Origin: Psychrobacter sp. 28M-43
GTDB taxonomy: Bacteria; Pseudomonadota; Gammaproteobacteria; Pseudomonadales; Moraxellaceae
Direction of reading: 5' to 3'
Assembly (NCBI RefSeq): GCF_014770435.1
Contig: NZ_CP061739.1
Span: forward strand, 1,426,001-1,490,000
Length of the DNA: 64,000 nucleotides
Part shown: in pieces, positions 10,228-19,044 of the stretch
How positions within the stretch are numbered: the stretch's first letter is position 1
Layout: each line of letters starts with the position of its first letter
Notes under the pieces: model-generated
The model's database searches: none
What the model saw: only the letters and a program-made list of their open reading frames with translations
What the model was told of the DNA's origin: nothing
Program-made: the position numbers and the translations under genes

Positions 10228-12015
10228 TTACTTGAGCATAGCAATGGCATCTTTACTGGCACGCCGTCGCTCTTCGGCATTTAGCTCAATGAGACGGCCT
10301 TCTTTCATTAGTAATAATCGATCAGCGTGCTCAAAATAACCGTCATCATGACTGATGATAAACAGTGTCTTACCCATGGCTTTTAGCTCAGGGATGAGCG
10401 TCTGATAAAACACGCGACGAAAAGCAGGGTCTTGGTCGGCTGCCCACTCATCGAGTAGTAATATATCCTTCTGTTCGGCGACGGCGATTAGCATTGCCAA
10501 GCGTTTTCTCTGACCTTGCGACAGCTTATCTGTAGAGAGTTTATGGTCGGACACACTTACTTTTTCTTGTAGATTGAGCTTATGCAGCCAGTCAGACACT
10601 AGGGCCGCATCAGGCTCATTGCCTTGAACTCCAATCAGTTGCTTAAATAGATGTTGGTCGCTAAAAATCGCAGAAAACAGCTGTCTAAAATCGGCATTGT
10701 TCTCTGAATTAACGCTTTGTCCATCGACTTGTACCGTTCCTGTAGTAGGAGTAAAGATACCAGTAATGATTTTGGCAAGAGTCGATTTACCGCTACCATT
10801 CGCACCGATTAAGAAAACCACGTCACCTCGTTGCAAGGTTAAATTGACGGACTTTAAGATGTTATTGGTAGGGTTCTGATTGTTATCACTGTTGTCGCTA
10901 TTTTGACCATTATCATTAATCGCTGTGTCTGGTGCATGACTACTATTACTACTGCCTACATAGCGATAACTGATATTATTCAGAGTTATGGACTGCCAGT
11001 CCTGTGCAACAGTATCTGTCGCAAAGCTTGGCTGATGCTCGGCCAATTCTAAAGACTGTATCTTTTCTAGCGCAACTTGAGCGGTCTGCAATGTTGGGTA
11101 AGCACCAACCGCATGCAGGAGCGGCGACTGCATAAACAAAATCGTCAAAGAAAAGGTAGTGGCAACCCCCATCGGAATATCAAGATAATTGGCCACTGCA
11201 AACACGATACCAATCGATGCGAACATCATAATATTGGACCAGTTCACCGCTGATAAATGAAAAGTATCAGACTTGGTTACGGTCTTCTCGTACGATTTGG
11301 CATGAGCCAAGAAATCATCTGTATATAGTTTTTCTGCTCGATGTTGGTTAAGAGCTAGCTCTTTTCGACCTTCTATTATCGATTGATAATCCTGATACAA
11401 CGCGTCATTAATCTCTCTCAATTCGGTCAAATGTGTGTAGACATGCTTGACCAATATGGTACTTATCCAAATCGTCATCACAATCCAAAACATGACAATG
11501 AACAATAAAGGCAACGACAACCAGCCCAGATATAGCCCGACGCCAACAGATAAAATAATGCCTTGTACCAGCTCTGGCATACGGACAAAAGCAACGGTAA
11601 TTGATTGAATGTCTGAGGATAAGCTGGCAAGTAAGCGTGCACTACCCAAATGATCTACCTGAGGCACGGCGGTATCGATGATTTGTTTGACTAGTTTGGT
11701 TCTAAGCTCATAGACAAATCGATGCCCCAATCGCGTCAATGCATATTGCGACAAAAACGTCGTCACTAGCAGTAATAGTACCAGCAGGGAGAACTGCCCC
11801 AAGCTGAGCCAAGATAAAGTGTCAAATACTGGCTGACTAATAAAGGTGTGATTGATATAGGCAATTATACCCACGCTGACAGCGGCATTGACCAAATTTA
11901 GCAAAATGACTTTGAGAAAAGGCAGACGATAATTCGCCCAAATCATATGATATAAAGAAGCGGTCGTACGAGAAGACGCTGTGGTATGAGTAGACGTTGT
12001 GGTACGAGAAGACAT
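10228..12015 (-). CDS. Cyclic peptide/siderophore-type ABC exporter, permease-ATPase fusion (PvdE/SyrD-like)
   Basis: A 595-residue inner-membrane half transporter. Residues about 25-310 hold six transmembrane helices. The ATPase domain has Walker A GANGSGKST (404-412), signature LSQGQ (498-502) and Walker B DILLLDE (517-523), followed by WAADQDPAFRR, which is typical of the PvdE/SyrD/YojI family that moves siderophore precursors or cyclic peptides. An Asn/Asp-rich insert (355-385) is low complexity. The N-terminus carries three 18-bp repeat units coding SSRTTT/STHTTA/SSRTTA; Met24 is a possible later start. It lies directly downstream of the second TonB receptor gene (about 96 bp), so it is probably in the same iron-regulated unit. 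No peptide synthetase is nearby, so a role in handling imported siderophores is as likely as export. Confidence 0.88.
   Translation of the reverse strand: MSSRTTTSTHTTASSRTTASLYHMIWANYRLPFLKVILLNLVNAAVSVGIIAYINHTFISQPVFDTLSWLSLGQFSLLVLLLLVTTFLSQYALTRLGHRFVYELRTKLVKQIIDTAVPQVDHLGSARLLASLSSDIQSITVAFVRMPELVQGIILSVGVGLYLGWLSLPLLFIVMFWIVMTIWISTILVKHVYTHLTELREINDALYQDYQSIIEGRKELALNQHRAEKLYTDDFLAHAKSYEKTVTKSDTFHLSAVNWSNIMMFASIGIVFAVANYLDIPMGVATTFSLTILFMQSPLLHAVGAYPTLQTAQVALEKIQSLELAEHQPSFATDTVAQDWQSITLNNISYRYVGSSNSSHAPDTAINDNGQNSDNSDNNQNPTNNILKSVNLTLQRGDVVFLIGANGSGKSTLAKIITGIFTPTTGTVQVDGQSVNSENNADFRQLFSAIFSDQHLFKQLIGVQGNEPDAALVSDWLHKLNLQEKVSVSDHKLSTDKLSQGQRKRLAMLIAVAEQKDILLLDEWAADQDPAFRRVFYQTLIPELKAMGKTLFIISHDDGYFEHADRLLLMKEGRLIELNAEERRRASKDAIAMLK
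11949..12012. repeat. Three-unit 18-bp tandem repeat at the 5' end of the ABC exporter gene
   Basis: On the reverse strand, directly after the start codon, three imperfect 18-bp units code SSRTTT, STHTTA and SSRTTA. The translated repeat is Ser/Thr-rich and precedes the first membrane helix, so it would be a cytoplasmic tail. Confidence 0.75.
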
Positions 12016-12111
12016 AGTAACTCAATAATAAAATAAATTTTTGATAGCAGAAAAGGGAGTAGGTCGCGCCTAATCCCTTTTATGGAAGCTAATAAAGCAT
12101 ACTAGTAAATC

Positions 12112-14421
12112 TTAAAAATCGAACGTTGCCGATACCTTTAAGGCCGTTGGTTCACTTGCATTTAGATAGCCTGAATCTGCATAACCGCCCACTGACTGCC
12201 AATAATCTTCACCTGTGACGTTGGTCACCATACCTTTTAGAGTAACGTCTTGTCCTGCCAGCATAGTGCGATAGCGTGCACCCAAATCTAAGGTAGTATA
12301 ACCATCAACTTTTAAGGTATTGGCATTATCCGAATAACGAGAGCCTGTGTGGATAATATCACCCGTTAATGTCAGTCCTTCAACGGCGGCTAAATCATAC
12401 TCTAGGTTGACATTGCTCTGTAAGGTAGGCACACCAATCACTCGATTGCCATCTAATGCACTATCACCAGTGTCTTTTTGCTTAGCACTTAAATAAGTAA
12501 CACCAGCATTGAGGCGCATATTTTCACTTGGGCTACCAAAGACAGTCAACTCCACACCTTGATGGCGATTTTCTCCAGCAGCAGTAAACGTATTTGAGTT
12601 GTTGATATAAGCACGCGGTTCATCAGTTCGGAAGACAGCGAGACTACTGCCAATCATACCATTGTCGTATTTCACACCCAGTTCAGTTTGCTCACTCACG
12701 TATGGATCTAGATTTTGACCACCATTAGTGACAGCGTCATTATCGTTAGTTAGAGGCGCTCTTTTTCCTGGTGCTAGACTTTCGATATAATTACCATACA
12801 CAGACCAGTCCATCGTTGGCTGATAAACGATACCAACACTTGGCGTCCATGCACTTTCATCATAACTACCAGTTTCTGCTTGTGTATTAGCATCATAGCT
12901 GGTGGTTTTTAAGTTCTGATGACGCACGCCTACCGTAGTTTTTAGCTTATCGTCGAACAGTGATATCGTGTCTGCTAACGCAAAGCTTTGAAACTGCTTT
13001 TTGTTGGTTAGTTTTGGATCGTCTAAGTTACCACCGAAGATTGCTGTGCTTGTAAAAGGGACCTCAGCGTAGTCGGTAGGGTGGTACAAATTAGTCGCGG
13101 GTTGATTACCAAAGTCAAAAGCGTAAGCGCCTTTTTCCTCTTGATCATAAAGATCAGCGGCTAGTACCCAATTGTGATCAATCTTACCTGTTTGCCATTG
13201 ACCACGCAGACCGAGCTCGGCGCTTTGTACTTTATCTTCTCGAGTATTGTCAAAGCGATAAACTGTACCCGCACCATCAACGTTGTTGACAGTTAAAGTG
13301 GCTAGTGAGTTTTCTTCCTCGCCATTTCGCACACCATAAGCACCATAAGCGGTAATATTGTCATTAAAGTCATATTCTCCTCGAATCGTACCAAAGACAT
13401 CCTCTTCGTTTGAATAACTCCAAGGTTGCGCCCAGTTTTTTGAGCCGTCTGGAGCATTTGGTACACTAGACACCCCACCAAGATTGACACTAGGACGAGT
13501 CTCTGACAGCTTATTGTCTTGCCAGCCTAAATCTGCTGATAGGCGATACTGATCACCTCTATAGTCCAAACCAAGAGCAGCCAAACCCAAGGTCGATGAT
13601 TCATCGTCGATAGCACTGTCACCATCTTGATAAGCAGCATTAAAACGAACGCCAATAGCATCATCGCTACCAAAGCGATCACTGACATCTACCGCGACCT
13701 TACCTTGGTCGCCTTGACCATAGCCAATCGTTAGCTGACGTAGTGGCTCGTTACCAGCACGTTTCGGTAATAAGTTAATCGTACCACCTGCGTTACCGCC
13801 ACTGGGTGCTGCGCCATTTAACATCGCTGAGGCACCGCGCTGGACTTCCACCCGTTCAAACAATTCAGTTGCGATATATTGTCTAGGTAAGATGCCGTAT
13901 AGACCATTGTACATGGTGTCATCTGATGTGGTGATAAAGCCACGCATGAAGTAGGCTTCTTGAAAGTTACCAAAACCTCTTGCCACACGAACAGTAGGAT
14001 CTTTTTTGAGTAGATCGCCCACACTTTGCGCTTGCTGATTGGCGATATATTCATTGGTATATGAGGTGGTAGAGAACGGCGTGTCCATGATGTCTTGGTT
14101 GCCCAAGAGTCCAACGCGGCTGCCTGTTGCCACCTGGCCACCTTCATATGCGCTAGGTAACCCATCTGCTGACGCATCAGCACTACTGGTTACGACGATA
14201 GTATCAAGTACCACATTAGGGGTGGTTTGAGCATCTGCATCATTTACTATTGCCCATGCCGAGTGACTTGTGGTTAGTATGATGACTGAACATAGTGATT
14301 TTAGAGGTAGCGATTTCGTTGATACTAGGCGTGAAGGTATGGACGCTAATCGTAGAGAAGCGCCAAACACATTCAGAGAATTAAGACGAAACAAAGCAGC
14401 AGATAAGCGAGACAGTTGCAT
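12112..14421 (-). CDS. TonB-dependent siderophore receptor
   Basis: A 769-residue outer-membrane receptor. A long signal region ends near SHSAWA. A plug domain follows (SYTNEYIANQQAQSVGDLLK, then YFMRGFITTSDDT, and ERVEVQRGASAML), then a beta barrel ending in Phe (ALKVSATFDF). I place the start at the ATG at 14421, which follows GGAAATATTC. An upstream in-frame ATG at 14520 would run back through the Fur box and is probably leader. The plug resembles catecholate/hydroxamate receptors; the ligand is undetermined. The ABC exporter follows on the same strand. Confidence 0.92.
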   Translation of the reverse strand: MQLSRLSAALFRLNSLNVFGASLRLASIPSRLVSTKSLPLKSLCSVIILTTSHSAWAIVNDADAQTTPNVVLDTIVVTSSADASADGLPSAYEGGQVATGSRVGLLGNQDIMDTPFSTTSYTNEYIANQQAQSVGDLLKKDPTVRVARGFGNFQEAYFMRGFITTSDDTMYNGLYGILPRQYIATELFERVEVQRGASAMLNGAAPSGGNAGGTINLLPKRAGNEPLRQLTIGYGQGDQGKVAVDVSDRFGSDDAIGVRFNAAYQDGDSAIDDESSTLGLAALGLDYRGDQYRLSADLGWQDNKLSETRPSVNLGGVSSVPNAPDGSKNWAQPWSYSNEEDVFGTIRGEYDFNDNITAYGAYGVRNGEEENSLATLTVNNVDGAGTVYRFDNTREDKVQSAELGLRGQWQTGKIDHNWVLAADLYDQEEKGAYAFDFGNQPATNLYHPTDYAEVPFTSTAIFGGNLDDPKLTNKKQFQSFALADTISLFDDKLKTTVGVRHQNLKTTSYDANTQAETGSYDESAWTPSVGIVYQPTMDWSVYGNYIESLAPGKRAPLTNDNDAVTNGGQNLDPYVSEQTELGVKYDNGMIGSSLAVFRTDEPRAYINNSNTFTAAGENRHQGVELTVFGSPSENMRLNAGVTYLSAKQKDTGDSALDGNRVIGVPTLQSNVNLEYDLAAVEGLTLTGDIIHTGSRYSDNANTLKVDGYTTLDLGARYRTMLAGQDVTLKGMVTNVTGEDYWQSVGGYADSGYLNASEPTALKVSATFDF

Positions 14422-14453
14422 GAATATTTCCAGCATGTAATTTAAATGGTTAT

Positions 14454-14472
14454 TATAATGATAATCATTTCT
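14454..14472. promoter_or_regulatory. Fur box upstream of the second TonB receptor
   Basis: TATAATGATAATCATTTCT matches about 15 of 19 positions of the Fur consensus and contains the palindromic core AATGATAATCATT. It lies about 35-50 bp before the chosen start, a repressing position. The remaining spacer up to 14818 is AT-rich and I see no gene in it. Confidence 0.82.
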
Positions 14473-14818
14473 ATTACAATGAATTACTGAATCAATTTTA
14501 AATATACTATGTTTGAGCAAGGTACGGCTATCGCTTGATAAGGTGCTAATAGCATCGTCTATAAATAGGACTATAGTCTTATATTTGGGAGAAGACTAGG
14601 CTGTATAGAGCGAGCAAAAAAGAAGTATAAAGCAGAGGATGGGTTTACCTATTATAAGTAGTCTATATGGACAATTTATTCATTTGAGCCAGTTCATGTA
14701 TCAATGTATGCTATTGTTTTATCAGGGGCATGGAGTACGCTGGTATCGCCCACCAGAGGTGCAGTCAAACGGAATTGACTGATTTATATAATTTAAATGG
14801 ATTTTTAAGGTGGCGCTT

Positions 14819-16135
14819 ATGTACGCAGTAATTGGGGCAGGTCCAATGGGGCTCGCTGCAGCCCGAAATTTGCAAAAACTCAATATTCCTTTTGTCGGCT
14901 TTGAGCTACATACAGATGTAGGGGGGCTATGGGATATCGACAATCCGCACAGTACCATGTATGAAAGTGCCCACTTGATTTCGTCTAAGCGTATGACGGA
15001 GTTCAAAGAGTTTCCTATGAGTGACTCAGTCGCGGCTTATCCTCATCATACCCAGCTCCGTCAATACTTCCGCGACTTTTCAGATACGTTCAATCTAAAA
15101 TCACATTATGAATTCTCCACGCGCGTGGTCAGCATGGTACCTGAAGGGGACGGCTGGCGTCTGGTCAGCGAGTGCAATGGCCAGAAGCAATCGCGACTGT
15201 TTGATGGTGTGCTCATGGCAAATGGTACTTTGCACACCCCCAATTTACCAAGTTTGCCGGGTACGTTTGCAGGCACGTTGATGCATTCTTCCGAATATCG
15301 TAGCCCGTCAGTATTTAATGACAAACGTGTGTTAATCGTTGGCTGTGGTAACTCGGGCGCTGATATCGCTGTTGATGCGGTACATCATGCCAAGTCGGTA
15401 GATATCAGTCTGCGCCGCGGCTATTACTTTCTGCCCAAATTTATCAAGGGTCAGCCGATTGACACACTAGGCGGAAAACTAAAGTTACCGCGCCCAGTCA
15501 AGCAGCGTATGGATGCGGCGATGATTCGTATGGTCATCGGAAAACCTTCTGATTATGGACTGCCAAACCCAAACTATCGCATGTACGAATCACACCCTGT
15601 GGTCAATTCATTGGTACTACATCATTTGGGTCATGGCGATATTAAGGCGCGCCGTGATATTCGCCGCATCGATGGTCATACGGTGACTTTTAGTGATGGT
15701 GAAAGTCAGGATTATGATTTGATTTTAATGGCCACCGGATACTTGCTTGATTATCCATTTATTGACCGAAAGCAGCTCAATTGGCCTGCCAATCATGACG
15801 CGCCGCAGCTTTATATGAATGTCTTTCATCCTGAGCATGATAATCTATTTATGATGGGTATGGTTGAGGCCGCAGGGTTGGGCTGGGAAGGTCGAAATCA
15901 ACAAGCGCGTCTCGTTGCACTATATATTCAGCAGCGTCAGCAAAATACAGCAGCTGTTAAACAGTTCAATAAAGTGAAACGTCAGCGAGCAGGCAAAACA
16001 CTCGATGGGGGCTATGATTATATTAAGCTTGCGCGTATGGCATATTATGTGAATAAAGATGAATACTTAGAAACGCTGTCCAAGCATATTGCCGAGCTTG
16101 AAACAGAACAGCCTGTATTGGCATCAGAGGTATGA
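14819..16135 (+). CDS. Flavin-containing monooxygenase (FMO / Baeyer-Villiger type)
   Basis: A 438-residue FAD- and NAD(P)H-dependent oxygenase. The FAD fold is AVIGAGPMGLAAARNL at the N-terminus. The second dinucleotide fold is VLIVGCGNSGADIAVDAV near residue 175. Between them is FAGTLMHSSEY, a fit to the FMO signature F-x-G-x3-H-x3-Y. These enzymes oxygenate N or S atoms or insert oxygen next to ketones; the substrate here is unknown. The ATG at 14819 is preferred because AAGG ends 8 nt upstream; an in-frame GTG lies three codons earlier. It overlaps the next gene by 4 bp and leads a four-gene run. Confidence 0.9.
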   Translation: MYAVIGAGPMGLAAARNLQKLNIPFVGFELHTDVGGLWDIDNPHSTMYESAHLISSKRMTEFKEFPMSDSVAAYPHHTQLRQYFRDFSDTFNLKSHYEFSTRVVSMVPEGDGWRLVSECNGQKQSRLFDGVLMANGTLHTPNLPSLPGTFAGTLMHSSEYRSPSVFNDKRVLIVGCGNSGADIAVDAVHHAKSVDISLRRGYYFLPKFIKGQPIDTLGGKLKLPRPVKQRMDAAMIRMVIGKPSDYGLPNPNYRMYESHPVVNSLVLHHLGHGDIKARRDIRRIDGHTVTFSDGESQDYDLILMATGYLLDYPFIDRKQLNWPANHDAPQLYMNVFHPEHDNLFMMGMVEAAGLGWEGRNQQARLVALYIQQRQQNTAAVKQFNKVKRQRAGKTLDGGYDYIKLARMAYYVNKDEYLETLSKHIAELETEQPVLASEV

Positions 16136-17019
16136 TAGCGGCAGTGGCGTTTGAGCCACGGAGCTTAATTCTGCTCAATCTCATTTTGGCGCTAATGATG
16201 TTTGGCGTGTCATTGAGCTTACGTCTCGAAGATTTTAAGCGTATCGTTTTGTCTCCTATTGCGCCGATAGCAGGTCTGTTCGCTCAGTTCTTTCTACTGC
16301 CCCTAGCCACGTGTCTATTTACGTGGGCGTTGACTATTGATCCTGAGTTGGCCCTAGGAATGATTTTGGTCGCGTCTTGCCCAGGTGGTAGTTTTTCTAA
16401 CATTATGACTTGGCTGGCACGCGGTAATGTCGCGGTGTCAGTCAGTATGACAGCGGTATCAAGTCTCGCTGCGGCTATATTAACGCCAGTCAATTTTGCC
16501 TTTTACGGTTGGCTTAACCCACACACACGTGAGTATCTGACAAAGATAACGATTGAGCCTAGTAGTATTCTGATACTGGTTCTATTAGTGTTAGCGTTAC
16601 CTTTAGTGCTAGGGATGGTAACAGGGCGACGCTTACCTGATCTGGTCGTACGTATCCAAAAGCCATTACGTATTTTCTCGCTGCTTGTGCTGATGGCTTT
16701 TGTGGCAATCGCTTTTTCTAGCAATTTCGCGCTATTTTTAGAGCGTTTCCATAGCTTTTTTTGGTTGGTCGTTGGCCATAATTTCTTGGCGCTTTCGTTA
16801 GGTTATGGCATGGGGCTGATGCTTAAGTTGCCAGTCGCGGATCGGCGCGCGGTGACTTTAGAAGTAGGCATACAAAACTCAGGGCTAGGACTGGTTATTT
16901 TATTTACTTTTTTCCCAGAGGCAGGTGGCATGATGCTGATCACGGCGTTCTGGGGCGTATGGCATTTGGTGTCAGGACTGACACTTTCACAAGTTTGGGC
17001 ACGGATACCCTATGAATAA
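16132..17019 (+). CDS. Bile acid:sodium symporter (BASS) family transporter
   Basis: A 295-residue polytopic membrane protein with about nine hydrophobic segments. The family motifs ASCPGGSFSNIMTWLARGNV and LEVGIQNSGLGLVI are clear. Bacterial BASS proteins move organic anions with sodium; substrates range from pantoate and keto acids to sterol acids. The start overlaps the monooxygenase stop as ATGA, indicating translational coupling. Being embedded in an oxidoreductase operon suggests it imports or exports the substrate of those enzymes. Confidence 0.9.
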   Translation: MIAAVAFEPRSLILLNLILALMMFGVSLSLRLEDFKRIVLSPIAPIAGLFAQFFLLPLATCLFTWALTIDPELALGMILVASCPGGSFSNIMTWLARGNVAVSVSMTAVSSLAAAILTPVNFAFYGWLNPHTREYLTKITIEPSSILILVLLVLALPLVLGMVTGRRLPDLVVRIQKPLRIFSLLVLMAFVAIAFSSNFALFLERFHSFFWLVVGHNFLALSLGYGMGLMLKLPVADRRAVTLEVGIQNSGLGLVILFTFFPEAGGMMLITAFWGVWHLVSGLTLSQVWARIPYE

Positions 17020-17056
17020 AAGCGTAATGAATAAAAGCATAGTGAATAAACGTATA
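17012..17056 (+). repeat. Three-unit 15-bp tandem repeat carrying alternative start codons
   Basis: Units ATGAATAAAAGCGTA, ATGAATAAAAGCATA and GTGAATAAACGTATA follow one another without a gap. Each starts with a valid initiation codon in the same frame. Confidence 0.9.
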
Positions 17057-17974
17057 TTAATCACTGGTGCCGCAGGTTACATCGGCCATCAATTGGGCAA
17101 TCGTCTGGCTACTCATTATCATGTCGTCGGCACAGATATTCGCAAGCGCGATGATCTAGACTTTCCAATTCACATATTAGATGTGCGCGATGAGGGTTTG
17201 GCAACGTTACTAAAAGAAGAGGGCATCACCCATGTCGTGCATCTCGCTTCTATCTTACAAGCGTCAAAAGATCGTGCTCGTGACTATGATATCGATGTCA
17301 ATGGCACGCGCAACGTAATTGATTGCTGCATCAAAGCAGGTGTCGCACATATAACGCTCACCAGCTCGGGTGCTGCCTACGGTTATCACGCTGACAACCC
17401 TGAATGGATTGATGAGCAAGATGCCCTACGTGGTAATCCTGAGTTTGCTTACTCGGATCACAAAAGACAAGTCGAGGAAATGCTTGCAGATTTTCGCGAG
17501 CAGTATCCGCAACTACAGCAGCTGATCTTTCGACCTGGCACCGTACTAGGCGCTGATACGCGCAATCAAATTACCAGTCTGTTTGTGGCACCGCGTGTGC
17601 TTGCGCTCAAAGACAGTGAGTCGCCTTTTGTGTTTATTTGGGATCAAGACGTGATCAGCGCGATGGAAATGGGGATTCGAGAGGATAAATCTGGCATCTA
17701 CAACATGGCAGGCGATGGCGCATTGACGATGAGGGATATCGCAAACCGACTTAATAAACCGCTACTGACCCTGCCAGTGGGTTTGGTTAAAGCTGTCTTA
17801 CAGGTGGCAAAGTGGAGTGGTAAGCCAACAGGGCCAGAGCAGGTTAATTTTTTGCGTTATCGCCCAGTACTGAGTAACAGGCGACTCAAAGAAGAGTTTG
17901 GTTATTGTTTAGAAAAAACGTCTGCCGAAACCTTCGAGTACTTCATCGAATGTAATGGATTGCGTAAACCTTGA
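17012..17974 (+). CDS. NAD(P)-dependent epimerase/dehydratase-type extended SDR
   Basis: A 320-residue extended short-chain dehydrogenase. The Rossmann start is RILITGAAGYIGHQLGNRLA. The catalytic Ser (LTSSGAAYG) and the YSDHK active-site motif are present. Relatives include sugar epimerases and hydroxysteroid or dihydroflavonol-type dehydrogenases. The gene overlaps the symporter by 8 bp. Three in-frame start codons (ATG 17012, ATG 17027, GTG 17042) each begin a 15-bp repeat unit, so the true N-terminus is uncertain. Function is tied by context to the monooxygenase and SDR beside it. Confidence 0.88.
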   Translation: MNKSVMNKSIVNKRILITGAAGYIGHQLGNRLATHYHVVGTDIRKRDDLDFPIHILDVRDEGLATLLKEEGITHVVHLASILQASKDRARDYDIDVNGTRNVIDCCIKAGVAHITLTSSGAAYGYHADNPEWIDEQDALRGNPEFAYSDHKRQVEEMLADFREQYPQLQQLIFRPGTVLGADTRNQITSLFVAPRVLALKDSESPFVFIWDQDVISAMEMGIREDKSGIYNMAGDGALTMRDIANRLNKPLLTLPVGLVKAVLQVAKWSGKPTGPEQVNFLRYRPVLSNRRLKEEFGYCLEKTSAETFEYFIECNGLRKP

Positions 17975-17991
17975 TAGGGAGATAATCATCG

Positions 17992-18795
17992 ATGCCATCA
18001 ATATCATCAATAAATGTTACTTTAATCACTGGTGCTGCATCAGGACTTGGTTGGGCGATGGCACGGTACTGGTATGCCGCTGGGCATCACTTAGTACTCG
18101 CTGATATAGATGAGCAAGCGCTGATCGCCCGCGCTCGTGAGTTAGAGGACTCTGCTAGAGTCATGACAGTCGTCACTAATATTACTCAGATTGATGATAT
18201 TGCTGCGCTTATTGAGCAAGTTAGCGAGCGCCTTGGCCGTCTTGATCTATTGGTGAATAATGCTGGGATTACCCATCGATCACCAGCACATCAGACTGAT
18301 CCTGCGGTGTTTCGCAAAGTCATGGCGGTAGACTGGCAGGGGGCAGTGGAGCTGACCATGGCTGCGTTACCGATGCTACGAGAATCTAAAGGTCAAATTA
18401 TCTGTATTGGCTCAATGGCTGGTTGGATGCCAGTTCCTGGACGGGCAGCGTATTGTGCGGCAAAAGGGGCGCTGACCCAGTTCTTTGAAGTACTGCGCTT
18501 GGAGCTAGAGTCTGAGGGGATACATATTCTTATGGTCTATCCTAGCTTTCTCGATACACCTATCGAGAACCATGCGCTCGGCCGTGATGGCAGTATCGCA
18601 AAGCATCCACGCTCAATGGTCGGTAATATGCGTAGTGCTGAGTGGATGGCCGAACAGATCGATCAAGGTTTGCAGCGGCGCAAACGTTGGATATTGCCGG
18701 ACCCTATCTCGCGCTTTGGTAGTTTACTATGGCGTATTGCACCAGCTTTGTACTTGCGTCAGGTGCGTAAACGTTTTGGAAATGAGTTACGGTAG
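17992..18795 (+). CDS. Classical short-chain dehydrogenase/reductase
   Basis: A 267-residue NAD(P)-dependent oxidoreductase. It shows the cofactor motif TGAASGLGWAMA, the NNAG motif, catalytic Ser in CIGSMAGW and the YCAAK active site. The C-terminus has a hydrophobic stretch (SLLWRIAPALYLR) that could touch the membrane. GGGAG precedes the ATG at a slightly long distance (10 nt). It lies 17 bp after the extended SDR and ends the four-gene operon, probably acting on the same alcohol/ketone intermediates. Confidence 0.9.
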   Translation: MPSISSINVTLITGAASGLGWAMARYWYAAGHHLVLADIDEQALIARARELEDSARVMTVVTNITQIDDIAALIEQVSERLGRLDLLVNNAGITHRSPAHQTDPAVFRKVMAVDWQGAVELTMAALPMLRESKGQIICIGSMAGWMPVPGRAAYCAAKGALTQFFEVLRLELESEGIHILMVYPSFLDTPIENHALGRDGSIAKHPRSMVGNMRSAEWMAEQIDQGLQRRKRWILPDPISRFGSLLWRIAPALYLRQVRKRFGNELR

Positions 18796-18854
18796 ACTAC
18801 GTTAAGTGAGAACCTAGAAGAGAGGCTAGTAGTTCATGCAAATTATCGATAGTG

Positions 18855-18958
18855 CTATGCTAAAAATACTATGCTGAAGAGCGCTATATTAAAAAACACT
18901 ATGTTAAAAGTCTCTATGTTAAGAGGTACATTATTAGAGAACACTATGCTAGAAACAA
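18855..18958. repeat. Degenerate 15-bp tandem repeat, about seven copies
   Basis: Units beginning CTATGYTARAA recur at 18855, 18869, 18884, 18899, 18914, 18929 and 18944. The spacing is 15 bp throughout except the first unit (14). In one forward frame (ATG at 18871, stop at about 18966) they read as five-residue steps: MLKSA, ILKNT, MLKVS, MLRGT, LLENT, MLETI. This resembles a decayed pentapeptide-repeat stretch. No ribosome site is evident. The array fills the spacer between convergent genes. Confidence 0.8.
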
Positions 18959-18971
18959 TAATCTAGCATAG
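18944..18971. terminator. Hairpin at the end of the 15-bp repeat array, possible terminator
   Basis: CTATGCTAGA pairs perfectly with TCTAGCATAG around an 8-nt loop. It lies between the convergent SDR and symporter genes. No clear T run follows, so terminator activity is uncertain. Confidence 0.45.
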
Positions 18972-19044
18972 CGCTTTAACTCGTAGCGTTTTAACTTTAT
19001 GAACTAGTTCAATATTACCTAGCTCAGTATTACCTTTATTGGTA

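Noticed and set aside
14422..14520. Longer N-terminus for the second TonB receptor
   Set aside because: It would translate across the Fur box and place about 33 non-signal residues before the signal sequence.
18855..18971. Possible CRISPR array
   Set aside because: Units are 15 bp, degenerate and contiguous without spacers, and no cas genes are present.
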